Source of the DNA: Diorhabda sublineata | Taxonomy: Eukaryota > Arthropoda > Insecta > Coleoptera > Chrysomelidae | NCBI RefSeq assembly: GCF_026230105.1 | Contig: NC_079480.1 | Location: 12,442,488 to 12,506,487, forward strand | Length of the DNA stretch: 64,000 bases | Reading direction: 5' to 3' | Part shown: in pieces, positions 45,744 to 55,975 of the stretch | Layout of the letters: the number at the start of each line of letters is the position of its first letter | How positions within the stretch are numbered: position 1 is the stretch's first letter | Notes under the pieces: generated by a model | The model's input: only the letters and a program-made list of their open reading frames with translations | The model's database searches: none | Told to the model about the DNA's origin: nothing | Made by a program: the position numbers and the translations under genes

Positions 45744-46249
45744 TAAACATTAATTTTGTGATTATTTGTGTAATAAAATGCATTTTAAGTCATTCCACAT
45801 TATTATCAAAATAGGGTAGTTTTCCAGAAAACATTGGATGACAAATTGGTGTCAAAAGTGACTTAATTTTGCTCAATTCGCTGCGATCATTTCACAAATT
45901 TCTTCAGTCACAAAAAAACATCACTTTTAACAATAACAAACTCTTAACTAGGGAGGTAATTTTTATAAGCATAGTATATTTAAAGCTGGTGTCGATTTTT
46001 TTGTTGTTTTATTATTTATTATTCATTTATTAAATGAATTCATTCAAATAAAACAAAACAGTTTGCTTACTCAATAGATTTAACTCATATACAAAATTTC
46101 AAAATCTTTAAATAACTTTTCACTTTTTGATATTTTTCGGTAAAACCACTAAAAAGTAATAGAATATTAAAAACGACGAAATATGTCATGTCAATTAAAA
46201 AAAAAAGAATCCAAAGAATAAGCATATTTCAATGAAATACAGAAGTCAA
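45744..46249. other. No gene seen
   Basis: AT-rich; may include the 5' flank of the Crypton relic. Nothing readable. Confidence 0.4.
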
Positions 46250-46500
46250 CATAAGTCAGGCAAGGGTCTCGAAAAATCGACAGGTATCCATAAGGGAGGT
46301 CTCGTACTTTTGAGGATCACGTGACAGGTCAAAGTTATCTAAAAATGCTGGAAGATAATCATTAATTAATTTTTGAGAATGTATGGGCAGCCGAGGATTT
46401 GCTGAGTGGCCCGCACGTTTATGTAACCTGGCACCCTGTGATTTCATCCTCTGGGCCTTCTTAAAGACACTGATTAGATGTCTTCATATTGTTTCTAACT
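46250..46500 (+). pseudogene. IS630/Tc1/mariner-superfamily transposase relic
   Basis: The plus-strand frame at 46,383 contains EWPARLCNLAPCDFILWAFL, the third-Asp block of the DUF4817-type transposases (WPxRSPDLTPxDFFLWGxxK). Upstream text VTGQSYLKMLED resembles the VxGxxYLxML block that precedes the second Asp. The second Asp block itself is deleted. The overlapping minus frame (46,256-46,447) is a shadow. Confidence 0.6.
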
Positions 46501-46865
46501 TATGTCCCAATAGGTTAGGTACAACCATTTTTGTAAAATATATTTTTTATAAATTTTTCTTATTTGTCATAATTAACGGCTTAGTAACTTACAAAGTTGA
46601 TAATATCTAAATGGAGGGATCAAAACATTACGCTTATTTGAGGATATAAGCGCTTTTTTCGATAATTTTTGGCGCCTTAATAAGTCATAGTAATTAACCA
46701 CGTTCACGGTTGTAATTGATACTTTAAAGTCAATCAAAAGTCCTAAAATATTGTGGCCATAAATTTTTTGGTATTTCATTACTTTTGGCACGAGTTCTCT
46801 TTTCCGAAGCCACTCTTTTGGATGTCGGATTATATCTTTTGGTCTTCACGGCAACGCTTTAAAAA
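46501..46865. other. No gene seen
   Basis: AT-rich spacer; no motif or repeat partner identified. Confidence 0.4.
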
Positions 46866-47850
46866 TCGCTTTCAGCATTCTACTGCTTTTGTACTGTACT
46901 CAATTGCTTTTTAAACGCACTTAGAAGACTTTTTTCCAGTAATTTAATATTTTCTGGAGTAGTCACAGAACCTTCCGCAGCACATCGGTAATCTTTTAAT
47001 GATTCACGTCCACAAACTTTGACCAATTTTTGATTTTTTGAAAATCATGGACACAAGTCACCGTCAACTGCCTTTATTCTGTTTTTGATTTGTTTCTGTG
47101 TTAATTTGATTGAACTTGACTGAATGATTCAATCAGCACATTTGAAGTTTGTGTGAAGCTTGTTTGGAAAGTGAAGACATGGCATTTGAAGTTTCAAGTA
47201 ACATGAAAACGATTTGTCTGATGTTAAGAAAACTGAATATTCTGAAACTGGATATTCTGAAGGAGATTTGTCACATCAAACGAATAAAATTAAAACGATA
47301 AATGTTCTGCACATTTTTTGGTACTTTTCGTGACTTTTGCGTTTTTTGGCACGCTCACAGCATTCTACTGCTTTTGTCCTATACTACAATTTCTTTTTTT
47401 CTTTTTAAACGCACTTAGAAGAATTTTTTCCAGTAATTTAATGTTTTCTTGAGTAGTCATAGGACTTTCCGCAGCACGTGGATGATCTTCTAATGATTCT
47501 CGTCCACAAACTTGAACCAATTTTTAAATTGTAGAAAAATAATGGACACAAGTCACCGTCAACTGATTTTATTCTGTTTTTGATTTGTTTTGGTGTTAAT
47601 TTAATAAAAAAATTTTTCAAAACATATTGACTGAGTGATTGTTCGAGCTGTACGATAATAAATTATCGAAGCAGCACGATTGAACTTTGAGTGAAACTTG
47701 TTTGGGAAGTGAAGACATGGCATTTCTAGCTTAAAAAGATTTGTCCAACTGATGTCAAGAAAACCACTTCCTTAAGTATATTATGAAGGAGATTTGTCAC
47801 ATCAAATGAATAAAATTAAAACGTCAAATGTAGTGCACGTTTTTGGAACA
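46866..47850. repeat. Direct duplication, ~486-bp period
   Basis: cagcattctactgcttttgt, aaacgcacttagaagaa/ctttt, ttttccagtaatttaat, ccgcagcac and tggacacaagtcaccgtcaa occur once at 46,875-47,100 and again at 47,361-47,590. Downstream, gtgaagacatggcattt and gaaggagatttgtcacatca also repeat (47,176 and 47,713; 47,259 and 47,788). Identity is about 80%. Minus-strand reading of both halves gives similar protein-like text: KLTQKQIKNRIKAVDGDLCP, CGRESLKDYRCAAEGSVTT and PENIKLLEKSLLSAFKK in one copy, and KLTPKQIKNRIKSVDGDLCP in the other. I do not recognise the protein. The duplication may be an unidentified transposon or a tandemly copied gene fragment. Confidence 0.8.
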
Positions 47851-49379
47851 TAAGTAGATCACAAAGCTGCTCTGAACATTTTCTTGTTCTTTGATTAGAT
47901 GAGTAATTTGAACATTGTTGGACCCCAACTTTGTTGTAATGCATGATATCTGGTATAAAATGATGATGAGTTCGCGAGATGAGGATAATAGAACTAAAGT
48001 CGTGTCTCTTGTGAAACCAAATACTCTAAATCCCAGTCCTTTGGCGATAAGCTCCTTTTAGAAGCCTTCTAGGCTTCCAAACTAGATTCATTTGGCCCCA
48101 CATCACCAGTTAAGGGCTTAGAAGACAATAATGATATTTTCAGTAATACGATTAACCATAGACAAAGTAATATCATCCTACGTTTTCAATGAATGTCTAG
48201 TTCTAGTATCAGAATGAGATACAACGAAAATTTCAAGTGTCAAGTGTTCCATCTCCCTCATCTCATTTATCTATGCGATTAACGCTTAATAAACAGGAAA
48301 ATTAAGTCTAGAAAGTTGGCTACACTTCAGGATGTTGTCAAATCAACACCATCAAAACACTTGTTAACATATCAGCAGTGTAAACATTAAAATCGGTAGG
48401 TATACAAACACGACTGTCATCGCCCGATGTCGCCCGAAAATGGCCGGTCAACCGTCGAATCCAACATTAATTAATTAGTTGCGTCCATAATAGACAAACC
48501 CTGTAAGAAAACATTCGAAAAACTGTTAAAGGATGAGGTTGCAACGGAAATAGATACAGCGGTTCAAACATAAAGAAAAGGAGCAGTTTAAGGAACCAAG
48601 TATGTAAAGAATATAACAAAAGCAATGTAACTAGTAGATCCTGCGCTGCAGCGGATCACGAATTTCCAAACACCCCTGAACCATAGAGTTAATATTTAAG
48701 ATAGATAAAGCAGCATGTCAATTTACCACATTCTTTACCAGCATTTAAAATCAAAACTTGTATATTTCCTCATTTGCCATTCCCATTACTCTAAACTTCG
48801 ATCAAACTAGAGAGAGATGGATAGAAGTATACCATTGTTCTTTCCCTGTATATCTGCAGTTCGGGTCCACCTGAAGACGCTCCCAAACATCGCTCTTTCG
48901 ATCTATAATATTAACTTTATGAACTGGACTCACCAGCGAAGAAACTGAAGATGGGATGAATCTATTTTTCTGCGTATTCATCTGAATCACAGCCACATAT
49001 AGTACCCTCAACTTTATGATGATGCAGGTCTTGTCGTCGCTGATATACATCACCAATAGTTTGTATTTTGATTTGTTATTAATGCATTTAAACGATATTT
49101 AAGTCTCCTAAAACACATTCTAAAATATTGGAAGACCTTAATGTAAAAACAAATTACCTTAGTCCAAATGCAGCGATCTACGAAACATAGTCAAATTGGG
49201 TCGAATGTTGTACCCAGAATTGGAGTTGGAGCCGGAGCACGATCAAACAGCTCAACACATTGGAAAGATTCGTGGAATAGGGAAATGGGATTTGATAGAG
49301 ATGTGCACCCAATAATATATTCAAAGTATAGTCCATCGTATTTTATGATCTTAACCTAACATTCAGCAAGTTAATGGAG
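47851..49379. other. No gene recognised
   Basis: Plus-strand text at 48,500-48,690 reads KKTFEKLLKDEVATEIDTAV and, across frames, YVKNITKAM and LVDPALQRITNFQTPLNHRV. This looks protein-derived but I cannot assign it. Frames 48,802-49,056 (minus) and 49,168-49,359 (plus) have no motif. Confidence 0.35.
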
Positions 49380-49760
49380 ACCTTGGTAAACGATTTCTTT
49401 GCGCTTATCGTCGTGCTTCATTTTCAACATCTCTTTAGATTCAAATTTTTTCACGGTGCAAGGTCCGCGTAATTTTCACAGTATGTGATTTAGCATTGTC
49501 CGCTTTCGGGTTCCTAAGCCTGTCATCTCATCAATGATTTTGAAGTAAACTAACCCTTCATAATTCCCCAAGCCATACAACAAGATTTTCCGATCGAATT
49601 GATCTCTCTTTGCGAAGGGTTCTAGTAGGTGTCTAACAACTGATTTTACTTGTTCAGGTTGTTTAGATGACATCAAGCGAGTAACAACGCGTCTAATAAA
49701 ACGTTCACCTTTCAGCAGGGCAAGAAGCTGTTGTATTTAGAGACTAGTCTTAATTCATCC
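49380..49760 (-). pseudogene. Unidentified coding-like remnant
   Basis: A minus-strand frame, open from at least 49,740 to 49,476, reads LLALLKGERFIRRVVTRLMS, SKQPEQVKSVVRHLLEPFAK and RDQFDRKILLYGLGNYEG. After a stop it reads LRGPCTVKKFESKEMLKMKH. The amphipathic, helix-rich composition differs from the surrounding junk, which argues for descent from a real protein. No catalytic motif or family was recognised; it might be a host pseudogene fragment or transposon cargo. Confidence 0.35.
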
Positions 49761-50659
49761 CCCAAGCACCCTTTGCTCCATAAGAAGTAGACAAATTACT
49801 CTGTCCAACCCTCTACAACATGATTTCAAGGTCTCACTCTGTATAATATTGTTATTATAAACTAGGATATTTGAAGGATTCATTAGCCCAAAGCATTATT
49901 GGTTAATGTATATCTTCTTTTTTGTCTTCAGCACCATTTTTTGCATCAGCATATATTTTATTATAATTAATAATCGAATCAATCTGGACAACACTTATCA
50001 AGAAGCTCACTAGGAGGTGGTCGTTAAGAACAGTTAGACCTCCAAATAAAGTATAATCACACGATAAAACTGCGCAAACGAACTGCACAGTTCATTTGCG
50101 CAGTTTATCGGACGTTTATGCTGGAAGAGGATGAAACGCTTGCCTGGCTTGTTTTGTACAAAAAAAAAATCACGTAGGTATTTCTTCATCAAATTCATCA
50201 AGTCGAAGTACCACAAACGAGAAACATAAACTTCATCGGTTCCGGATCCAAATTTTAAAGGCTTTCTTATAAGAAGTCTGCAGGTTATTTATTTTCTCTA
50301 CTACTGTCTCCCAAACTTGAACGAAAATTCTTATTCATATCACTCTAATTATCTAGAATAAATTCGAACCAAACCTTCTCCATATTTAGGGCCATGCCCG
50401 TATCCAATTGTCTTTGTAGACTAATCTTTTAGAAAAGTAATAATAAATAGAATAAATTATTTCATATAATACTTTTTCAAACATTTATTTGTGAATAATA
50501 TTTTACAAATAAACATAAAAAATGTTTTTTTATTTAAAAATTAGAACTTGACGTATTTTAATAACGTCCTTCAATTACTTAATCATTAAATATTTTTATT
50601 TCAGACATTTAAATACGAATAAATTGAAATATTTTACAACGTACTGGTTTATTTAATTA
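49761..50659. other. No gene; contains a strong hairpin
   Basis: Apart from the hairpin listed next, only short frames (49,903-50,088 and 50,034-50,216, minus) without motifs. Confidence 0.4.
50067..50107. repeat. 19-bp inverted repeat (hairpin)
   Basis: aaactgcgcaaacgaactg and cagttcatttgcgcagttt pair with one mismatch around a 2-base centre. No T-run follows; function unknown. Confidence 0.8.
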
Positions 50660-51050
50660 ATTATCGTAAAAAATGATTTATAAAACCCCGTTTGGGTACG
50701 CCTATGTCCGCTATACAGTTCTGCTTTCACGGAAAGCTACAACACAGCCGACCCTCCAGTCTATTTCTCTCTACAATCGCCCAGACAAATATCGGTCGGA
50801 ACTGTCCGACAAACAAAGCCGAAATCAGCGATTGTTTCCACGGCCGACGCCACTAGTTACATATAACCGTGGAATGGATAATTTCGAAACTTCTACTCTG
50901 TATTTCAAGCATAATAATGGAAATAAGATAATCAAAATTTGCGCGTACTGTATGAAGAGCCTGTGCAAAAATCTGTTGTCCATCCTTACTTTTTCAAGTG
51001 GTTTTTGTAGGTACGCTCAAAGGGTAAAAAAATTGGATAATTGATCAAAG
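50660..51050 (+). other. GC-richer segment with 123-codon open frame
   Basis: The frame 50,673-51,044 begins MIYKTPFGYAYVRYT and contains a Ser/Arg/Gln-rich middle (YRSELSDKQSRNQRLFPRP). The first 200 bp are clearly less AT-rich than the flanks. I recognise no domain, signal peptide or splice structure. It could be a first exon, a promoter island, or chance. Confidence 0.2.
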
Positions 51051-51436
51051 GGCACCTATTTGTGTATGAGGAACTTTTATTATTCCCGTGCTGGATGCAA
51101 TTAAGGAACTAAGTGATAGATTTTAACTGAAAGAAAATCAGAATAATTGACAAACGACAAACATAGTGGATAAAATGTCTTCCATTGTTTATAGAATATC
51201 TTGGAAATTATATAGTAGTTTCAAAAAGTATGGATCAAGCTGGTTAATCGAATCCTACCTTTTACATGAGGTATGAAATACGTAAAACGATACAGGGTGA
51301 TACGTTAATATTTCCATATAGAGAAACGCGACGTAATTAAATTCTAAAAATTGAATATACGGGGTTTTTTAATATGCTTGATCTATACTAAATAGAAACT
51401 GCTAATTTTTCGGTTATGACTATAATTTACTATAAA

Positions 51437-52060
51437 GGGTGTTCCGGGACTTGATACGTAGATGGCGTGAAAATAATACAGTTATGGGCAATTAAAGTTG
51501 CGAAATCAGAACTTATATTTAAGTATATTTTCTAAATTATTTATTGAAAATACCTACAGAAGATATTAAAACACAATCAAACGTTTTTAATTGAACTGTA
51601 TACTGTCGAACATCGTGTTACTAATTTGAGGAAAAAATTGAAATATAGGAAAATTTAGTTGGTTAGCCTACAATTTATCAAAATGAAAACAAATAAGAAA
51701 ACTTTAATAAATATTCGAATTGGGCACTTTGCACTTCTACACATTTCCAGAGTCTACAGAGAATAGTTCTTTGAACTTGGAAGTGCATTACAAGATTCGT
51801 CCTTATTACAATGAAAGTTTATCCCCAAAAAAATGAATCCATTGTATTTAAATCAGGACAACGTGGTGGCCATGCAAATGGACCTCCCAGATCAATCTAC
51901 CTATTAGGAAAAATAATTTTTTACATTATGGATGGTAAATCATTTTGGAGATAAGTATCGCTAACCATTCATGTTATTATCAAAAAAATTATGGATCCCA
52001 TGAAAGTAGAGGATTATCCAGCAAGACTGGTCAAGTAACTAAATCAATATCAAATAAAAG
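51437..52060 (-). pseudogene. Tc1/mariner-superfamily transposase relic
   Basis: The left end, agggtgttccgggacttgat, resembles the ends of insect elements of this type. On the minus strand around 51,850-51,910 the text reads RxIDLGGPFAWPPRCPDLNT followed by MDSFFWG. This corresponds to the W-GRGGPIAWPPRSPDLNPLDFFLWG block (third catalytic Asp). Upstream domains are not readable. A related block occurs at 46.4 kb on the opposite strand. Confidence 0.65.
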
Positions 52061-52745
52061 GTTATGCCCAATCTTTCAGGTAGCTTCGTAGGGACTTGTA
52101 ATCGGTAACAGGTAAAGTGTTTCCCTCATTTAAAAGAAGTTATTTCATCAACAAGAAGCTCTCTAAGTTTGGTAAACAAAAGGTTAAGGAAGAGAAAAAT
52201 GATGTTTCGTCATATAATGTAAAATAGACTGCGACCAAAAGATAAAAGATAATTACCAGAATAACAGACAACAATAATTTATTGTCAAGACCGTCTTTCT
52301 TGCTTATAAAATTCGTGGAAATGCGCGAATGAAATGAAGTCAAACGTCTCATTCGGTTAATTAGATCTTGAGAAAAAAAATCCGGGAAATTGAGCGTTTT
52401 ACAAAAATTTCATAGCTCCTGTCATTTGTAGGGCTAGATCGCTAATAATTTGTTGAAATGTGGAAAATATAATAGTTTTTTGAAAATAGCAATTCAAAGT
52501 TTGCAATACGTGTTTTTTAGAAAACCTGTATACTATACAGTATGTCTGATTATGATTTGAAAAGAAGTTTTGAAAAATTGACATTGATCACTATGGATCG
52601 ATTTGGGTCTATCGATTTTTGATAAAATACCTAGAAGTATTCGAAAATTTACGAAAATACATATTCCCAAGGGAGTAATCGTCAATATATTCCTAAAATT
52701 CTAAGCACCATTCGTCGTAAAAGACAGTTATACAGGATATATGCT
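52061..52745. other. No gene seen
   Basis: AT-rich; frames at 52,140-52,352 and 52,399-52,584 (minus) lack motifs. Confidence 0.4.
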
Positions 52746-52749
52746 CTAT

Positions 52750-53680
52750 CCAAAAACCCAGCAGCCAACACTTATTGGAATTTTCCAACGCTCATGTCAG
52801 TCCTGAAATAAATGCTTAAAAGTATAAAATGTGAAAGGCTACAACGCTTCTCAAACATCTCGATGCCGTGCTTGTAGAAGGATTTGTCTATTCCCTCAAG
52901 ATAAGCTTCAGTTTCAGCAATTGCTTCTTCATTTGAGCTGAATTTCTTAACGGTGAGCATTTTTTTGAGATCAGCGAATAGCCAGTAGTCTCTGAAGACC
53001 AGATCTCGACTATACGGTAGATGAAGAAGCAATTCGAAGTGTAATTCGTTCAATTTAACCATAGTTGCAATCGGTTTGAGAATCGGTGCATTGTTTCTGT
53101 GAAACCTTGTTTTTTTTCGCTTTTCCTTGATTTTTGCATTCAAATTATTCAACGACTCTATATAGTATGTCGTCAATGAACAATATTCCATGCGCATCCC
53201 AAAATACTGAAGCCATAACCATCCCAGCAGAATGTTGTGCCTTTGGACGCTTCCGACGTGGTTGCAATCCACTCAGATGATGATCGTTTTGATTGAGGAG
53301 TGAAGTAATCCATTGTCATACATCGATGAAAAAAACCTGATTTATTACGTGTAAACATGGCCCAACGTTGCTCTGAATCATCAGCACGTTGTTGTTTTTG
53401 ATCGACTGTGAGTAATCGCGGCACCCACTTTGTAAAAAGCTTTCTCATGGTCAAATGTCAGTACGACCAGGTTTAAATTCAGGAAACCAATAACAAATGG
53501 TTCCTTCCGATGAAGCAGAGTCCTGATAACACTTTTGAAGCCATTGCTTAGTTTGTACAGTGGGTAGTAAGGATTTCATGTTTGATATAAGCCTCTTGTT
53601 GACCAATCTTTTTATGATCTTTGATAACGTGTAATTGGGCGATATTTGATGCTTGATCTTCATCTTCTCCCTTATGTAGA
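52750..53680 (-). pseudogene. Near-full-length mariner transposase relic
   Basis: Three overlapping minus-strand frames (53,663-53,451; 53,454-53,173; 53,272-52,772) together cover most of a mariner transposase. The N-terminal piece has TKQWLQKCYQDSASSEGT (first helix-turn-helix). The middle has KLFTKWVPRLLTVDQKQQR and the first Asp block reduced to TMDYFTPQSKRSSSEW (ETWIH lost). The C-terminal piece has FHRNNAPILKPIATM (second block, Asp replaced by Asn), YSRDLVFRDYWLFADLKKML (third block) and KFSSNEEAIAETEAYLEGID. The clamp-to-catalytic linker is partly deleted. Frameshifts and the D-to-N change abolish activity. The related copies at 41,100 and 57,850 share KLNE-HFELL text. Confidence 0.92.
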
Positions 53681-53892
53681 TGTATAATTATTGCCGACTA
53701 AAGACAATTATGAAAATGCCATTGTTTGAATTGTTTATTAAAGTAGTAAAGTGCATTACGGCAGATTCGAAAACAGTTTTAACCTCCATCTTCTGCTCTA
53801 CTTATACTGGTCAGTTTTGATGGTAAAATTATACTTTAGGAACGTAAGGTTGTTCAGAAATCTCTTATAACCAGTATGAAGCAATATTCTTG

Positions 53893-54748
53893 ACATCCTA
53901 TAGAGGAAAGTTCCAAGGGCCCAAGCTTGGTCCAGGTTTGGCCCAACTATGTAGTGCTCTGGTCCAAGCTTGTAAGCCAGGCTTGGCCCAGTCTTGGTAA
54001 AACTCTCGAGTGATAACGATTGGCCAAGCTTGGTCGCCAAGACTGGCCCATGCTTAAAAGCCAGGGCTGGGCCAACCTTAACATTTTTTTATTTTAAAAA
54101 TAAACAAACATGAATTTTTAATCTTACTCTTACTGTAATTAACAACATAATAATATTATTATCATCATATCAGGGCTGATGTTCACACTAAAATTATTTA
54201 AGCTTTGCCCGTTCACAATTGAGTTAGTTTTTTTCTCTATTCAATGCACGCCATCTTTGAACTCGAAGATACGTATCAAACATGGTTACTTTTAGTAGTA
54301 ATAATTAATAAAAAATGTGATAAGAAATACACACACTGAATGAACTAGATATTTGATTGATCAGACCCATAATAAAAAAAGTTTGGCTGCCAACGGTGTT
54401 TGGGAGAAAATACTCGAACCACGCCGTATGTCACCGAACAGCCGAAGCTTGGGTCCCTAATGAATGGCCAAGGCTGGGTTATCCAGGCCTGGCCCAAGCT
54501 TGGGTAATCATTGGTATGGCCAAGGCTGGGTCAAACAACCCTAGCCCAAGCCTGGGTGGCCAATGAATGGCCAAGTCTGGGATCACAGCCTTGTGCCGAG
54601 CTTAGGTAATCATTGGTATGGTCGAAGCTGAGTAGTAGTAGTAGCCTGGCCCACCCATGGGCCAATAAAGGTACGCAGAAGCTAGGCTTCCCAGGACTGG
54701 TCCAGGCTTGGCTCCTTTGTCAACTCTGGGATTTCCTGTATGGGATAC
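53893..54748. mobile_element. Foldback element built of ~50-bp GC-richer tandem repeats
   Basis: Outer ends pair: tcctatagaggaaagttcc on the left and, reverse-complemented, tcccatacaggaaatccc on the right. Both arms consist of tandem variants of ggcccaagcttggtccagg / aatcattggtatggccaagg, about 50-54 bp apart on the right side (near 54,458, 54,505, 54,561 and 54,609). The centre (about 54,076-54,425) is AT-rich. Open frames through the arms (53,798-54,040 minus; 54,357-54,566 and 54,613-54,834 plus) give LGQAW / LGPGLA-like text and are repeat by-products. Confidence 0.82.
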
Positions 54749-55194
54749 CTCATGGAAAAATAAAACATTTTCGAAAAAAAATGTATGTTTATGTTCATGT
54801 TCAGCTATTTGGAAGTTATAAGCAGGTTACTTAGGTGAAATTATGAGTGTACACCTTATATATTCATTATATTTATACAAATATTATTTCACACGAAAAT
54901 ACTCGAGGTACAACTTCAGAAAATATTTCAACTGTCTACTGAAAGAAGTAATGGATAATGTTCCGAAAAACGCCAAGAGGAATTAGAAGGTAAAAATGAT
55001 AGGTAATGATCACAATCGAATAAGGGCTAAGAAAAAAAAGGAAGAAAAATAGAATTACGATAATAAACGCACCGAACCTAACCTAACCTAACCTGACCTG
55101 ACCGAATCGATAGCATCGGCGTATTTCCCGGTACCGAAAGAGCAAAAAAAATGAAAATAAATGAAAAGCAATTGTATTCCACAAAAATTTAGTC
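54749..55194. other. No gene; short TTAGG-type run
   Basis: 55,076-55,101 reads cctaacctaacctaacctga and continues cctgacc, an interstitial telomere-like (CCTAA)n motif. Confidence 0.6.
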
Positions 55195-55975
55195 ACAGAT
55201 GTAGATCAAAGTTACTTCTTATCCCCCCCTCGAAATTCTTCTTCTCATGTGCCTCCAACTGGATTCAATATGTTGGGTGTAGGCCCTTGTTTCAGGGTCA
55301 ACAAAGTGCTCTTGTTGGTTGACTGACTGTAAAGTGCTGGTAGCCTTCAATTTCTAGCGCAAAATATCCTTTCCAGCGTTCAGTATAAATGATAGTTACG
55401 ACTTTGACATGCTTCTTTATCAGCTCCATCAATGTTTCGGTACTTCTAGAGTTATCAGGACATATTTTCAATCTGTAGCCGTCGCCGCCACACTCGATCA
55501 TTCCTAATATCCAATGACCCTCGACCATGCGCCCTTTATTGTATTTTCTTCGTCCGATTTTACATTCGACTATTTCAACGACGCAACCATCTCCACCAAT
55601 TTATCCTTCATCTTCATATGCTCGGACTAAGCTGGCCATACAAACTTCACGGGCATAGTTGAAGACGTCGCTCACTGATTCTGACGAAACTGTTGTTTCC
55701 AAGATTGAGGCCTCTTTTAACGTCTGTTCAAATGAAAATCCTTCTAATCAAACAATAGGTGATGATTATTCTTTCACGGACGTTAATGTGCAATCGTTCG
55801 AAGCATGTGTCTTCTGCCGCTGAACCTTCATGGTCGAACGATCTGCCCTTGATTTTTCCGAAACATCTGAAGTGGCCAAAAACGGTACCATCATCATACC
55901 ATTTAGCAAACTGGTTGTTTTTGCTGCACCATCTATTGACTCGCACAAGATTATTATTAATGGCCGAAATTTGTG
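55195..55975 (-). pseudogene. Merlin (IS1595/ISXO2-like) transposase relic
   Basis: Minus-strand pieces in order are VNRWCSKNNQFAK (N-terminal block), SAAEDTCFERLHINVRERI (linker), EASILETTVSSESVSD-like text, and VVEIVECKIGRRKYNKG (normally VEIDE, first catalytic Asp). GHWILGMIECGGDGYRLKIC, TETLMELIKKHVKVVTIIYT, ERWKGYFALEIEGYQHFTV (normally SDxWxxY, second Asp) and DPETRAYTQHIESSWRHMRR (final Glu block) follow. The two Asp positions read Val and Glu, and several frameshifts occur, so the enzyme is inactive. The zinc-ribbon residues near the N-terminus are not recoverable. Merlin elements make 8-9 bp target duplications; I could not define the ends here. Confidence 0.9.

Noticed and set aside
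49380..49760. Assignment of the minus-strand remnant to the PAT1 family
   Set aside because: Only a vague KG..-RR helical resemblance; the neighbouring blocks of that family do not line up.
50673..51044. 123-codon plus frame as a confident gene
   Set aside because: Kept only as an open-frame note: no domain, signal peptide or splice evidence was found.
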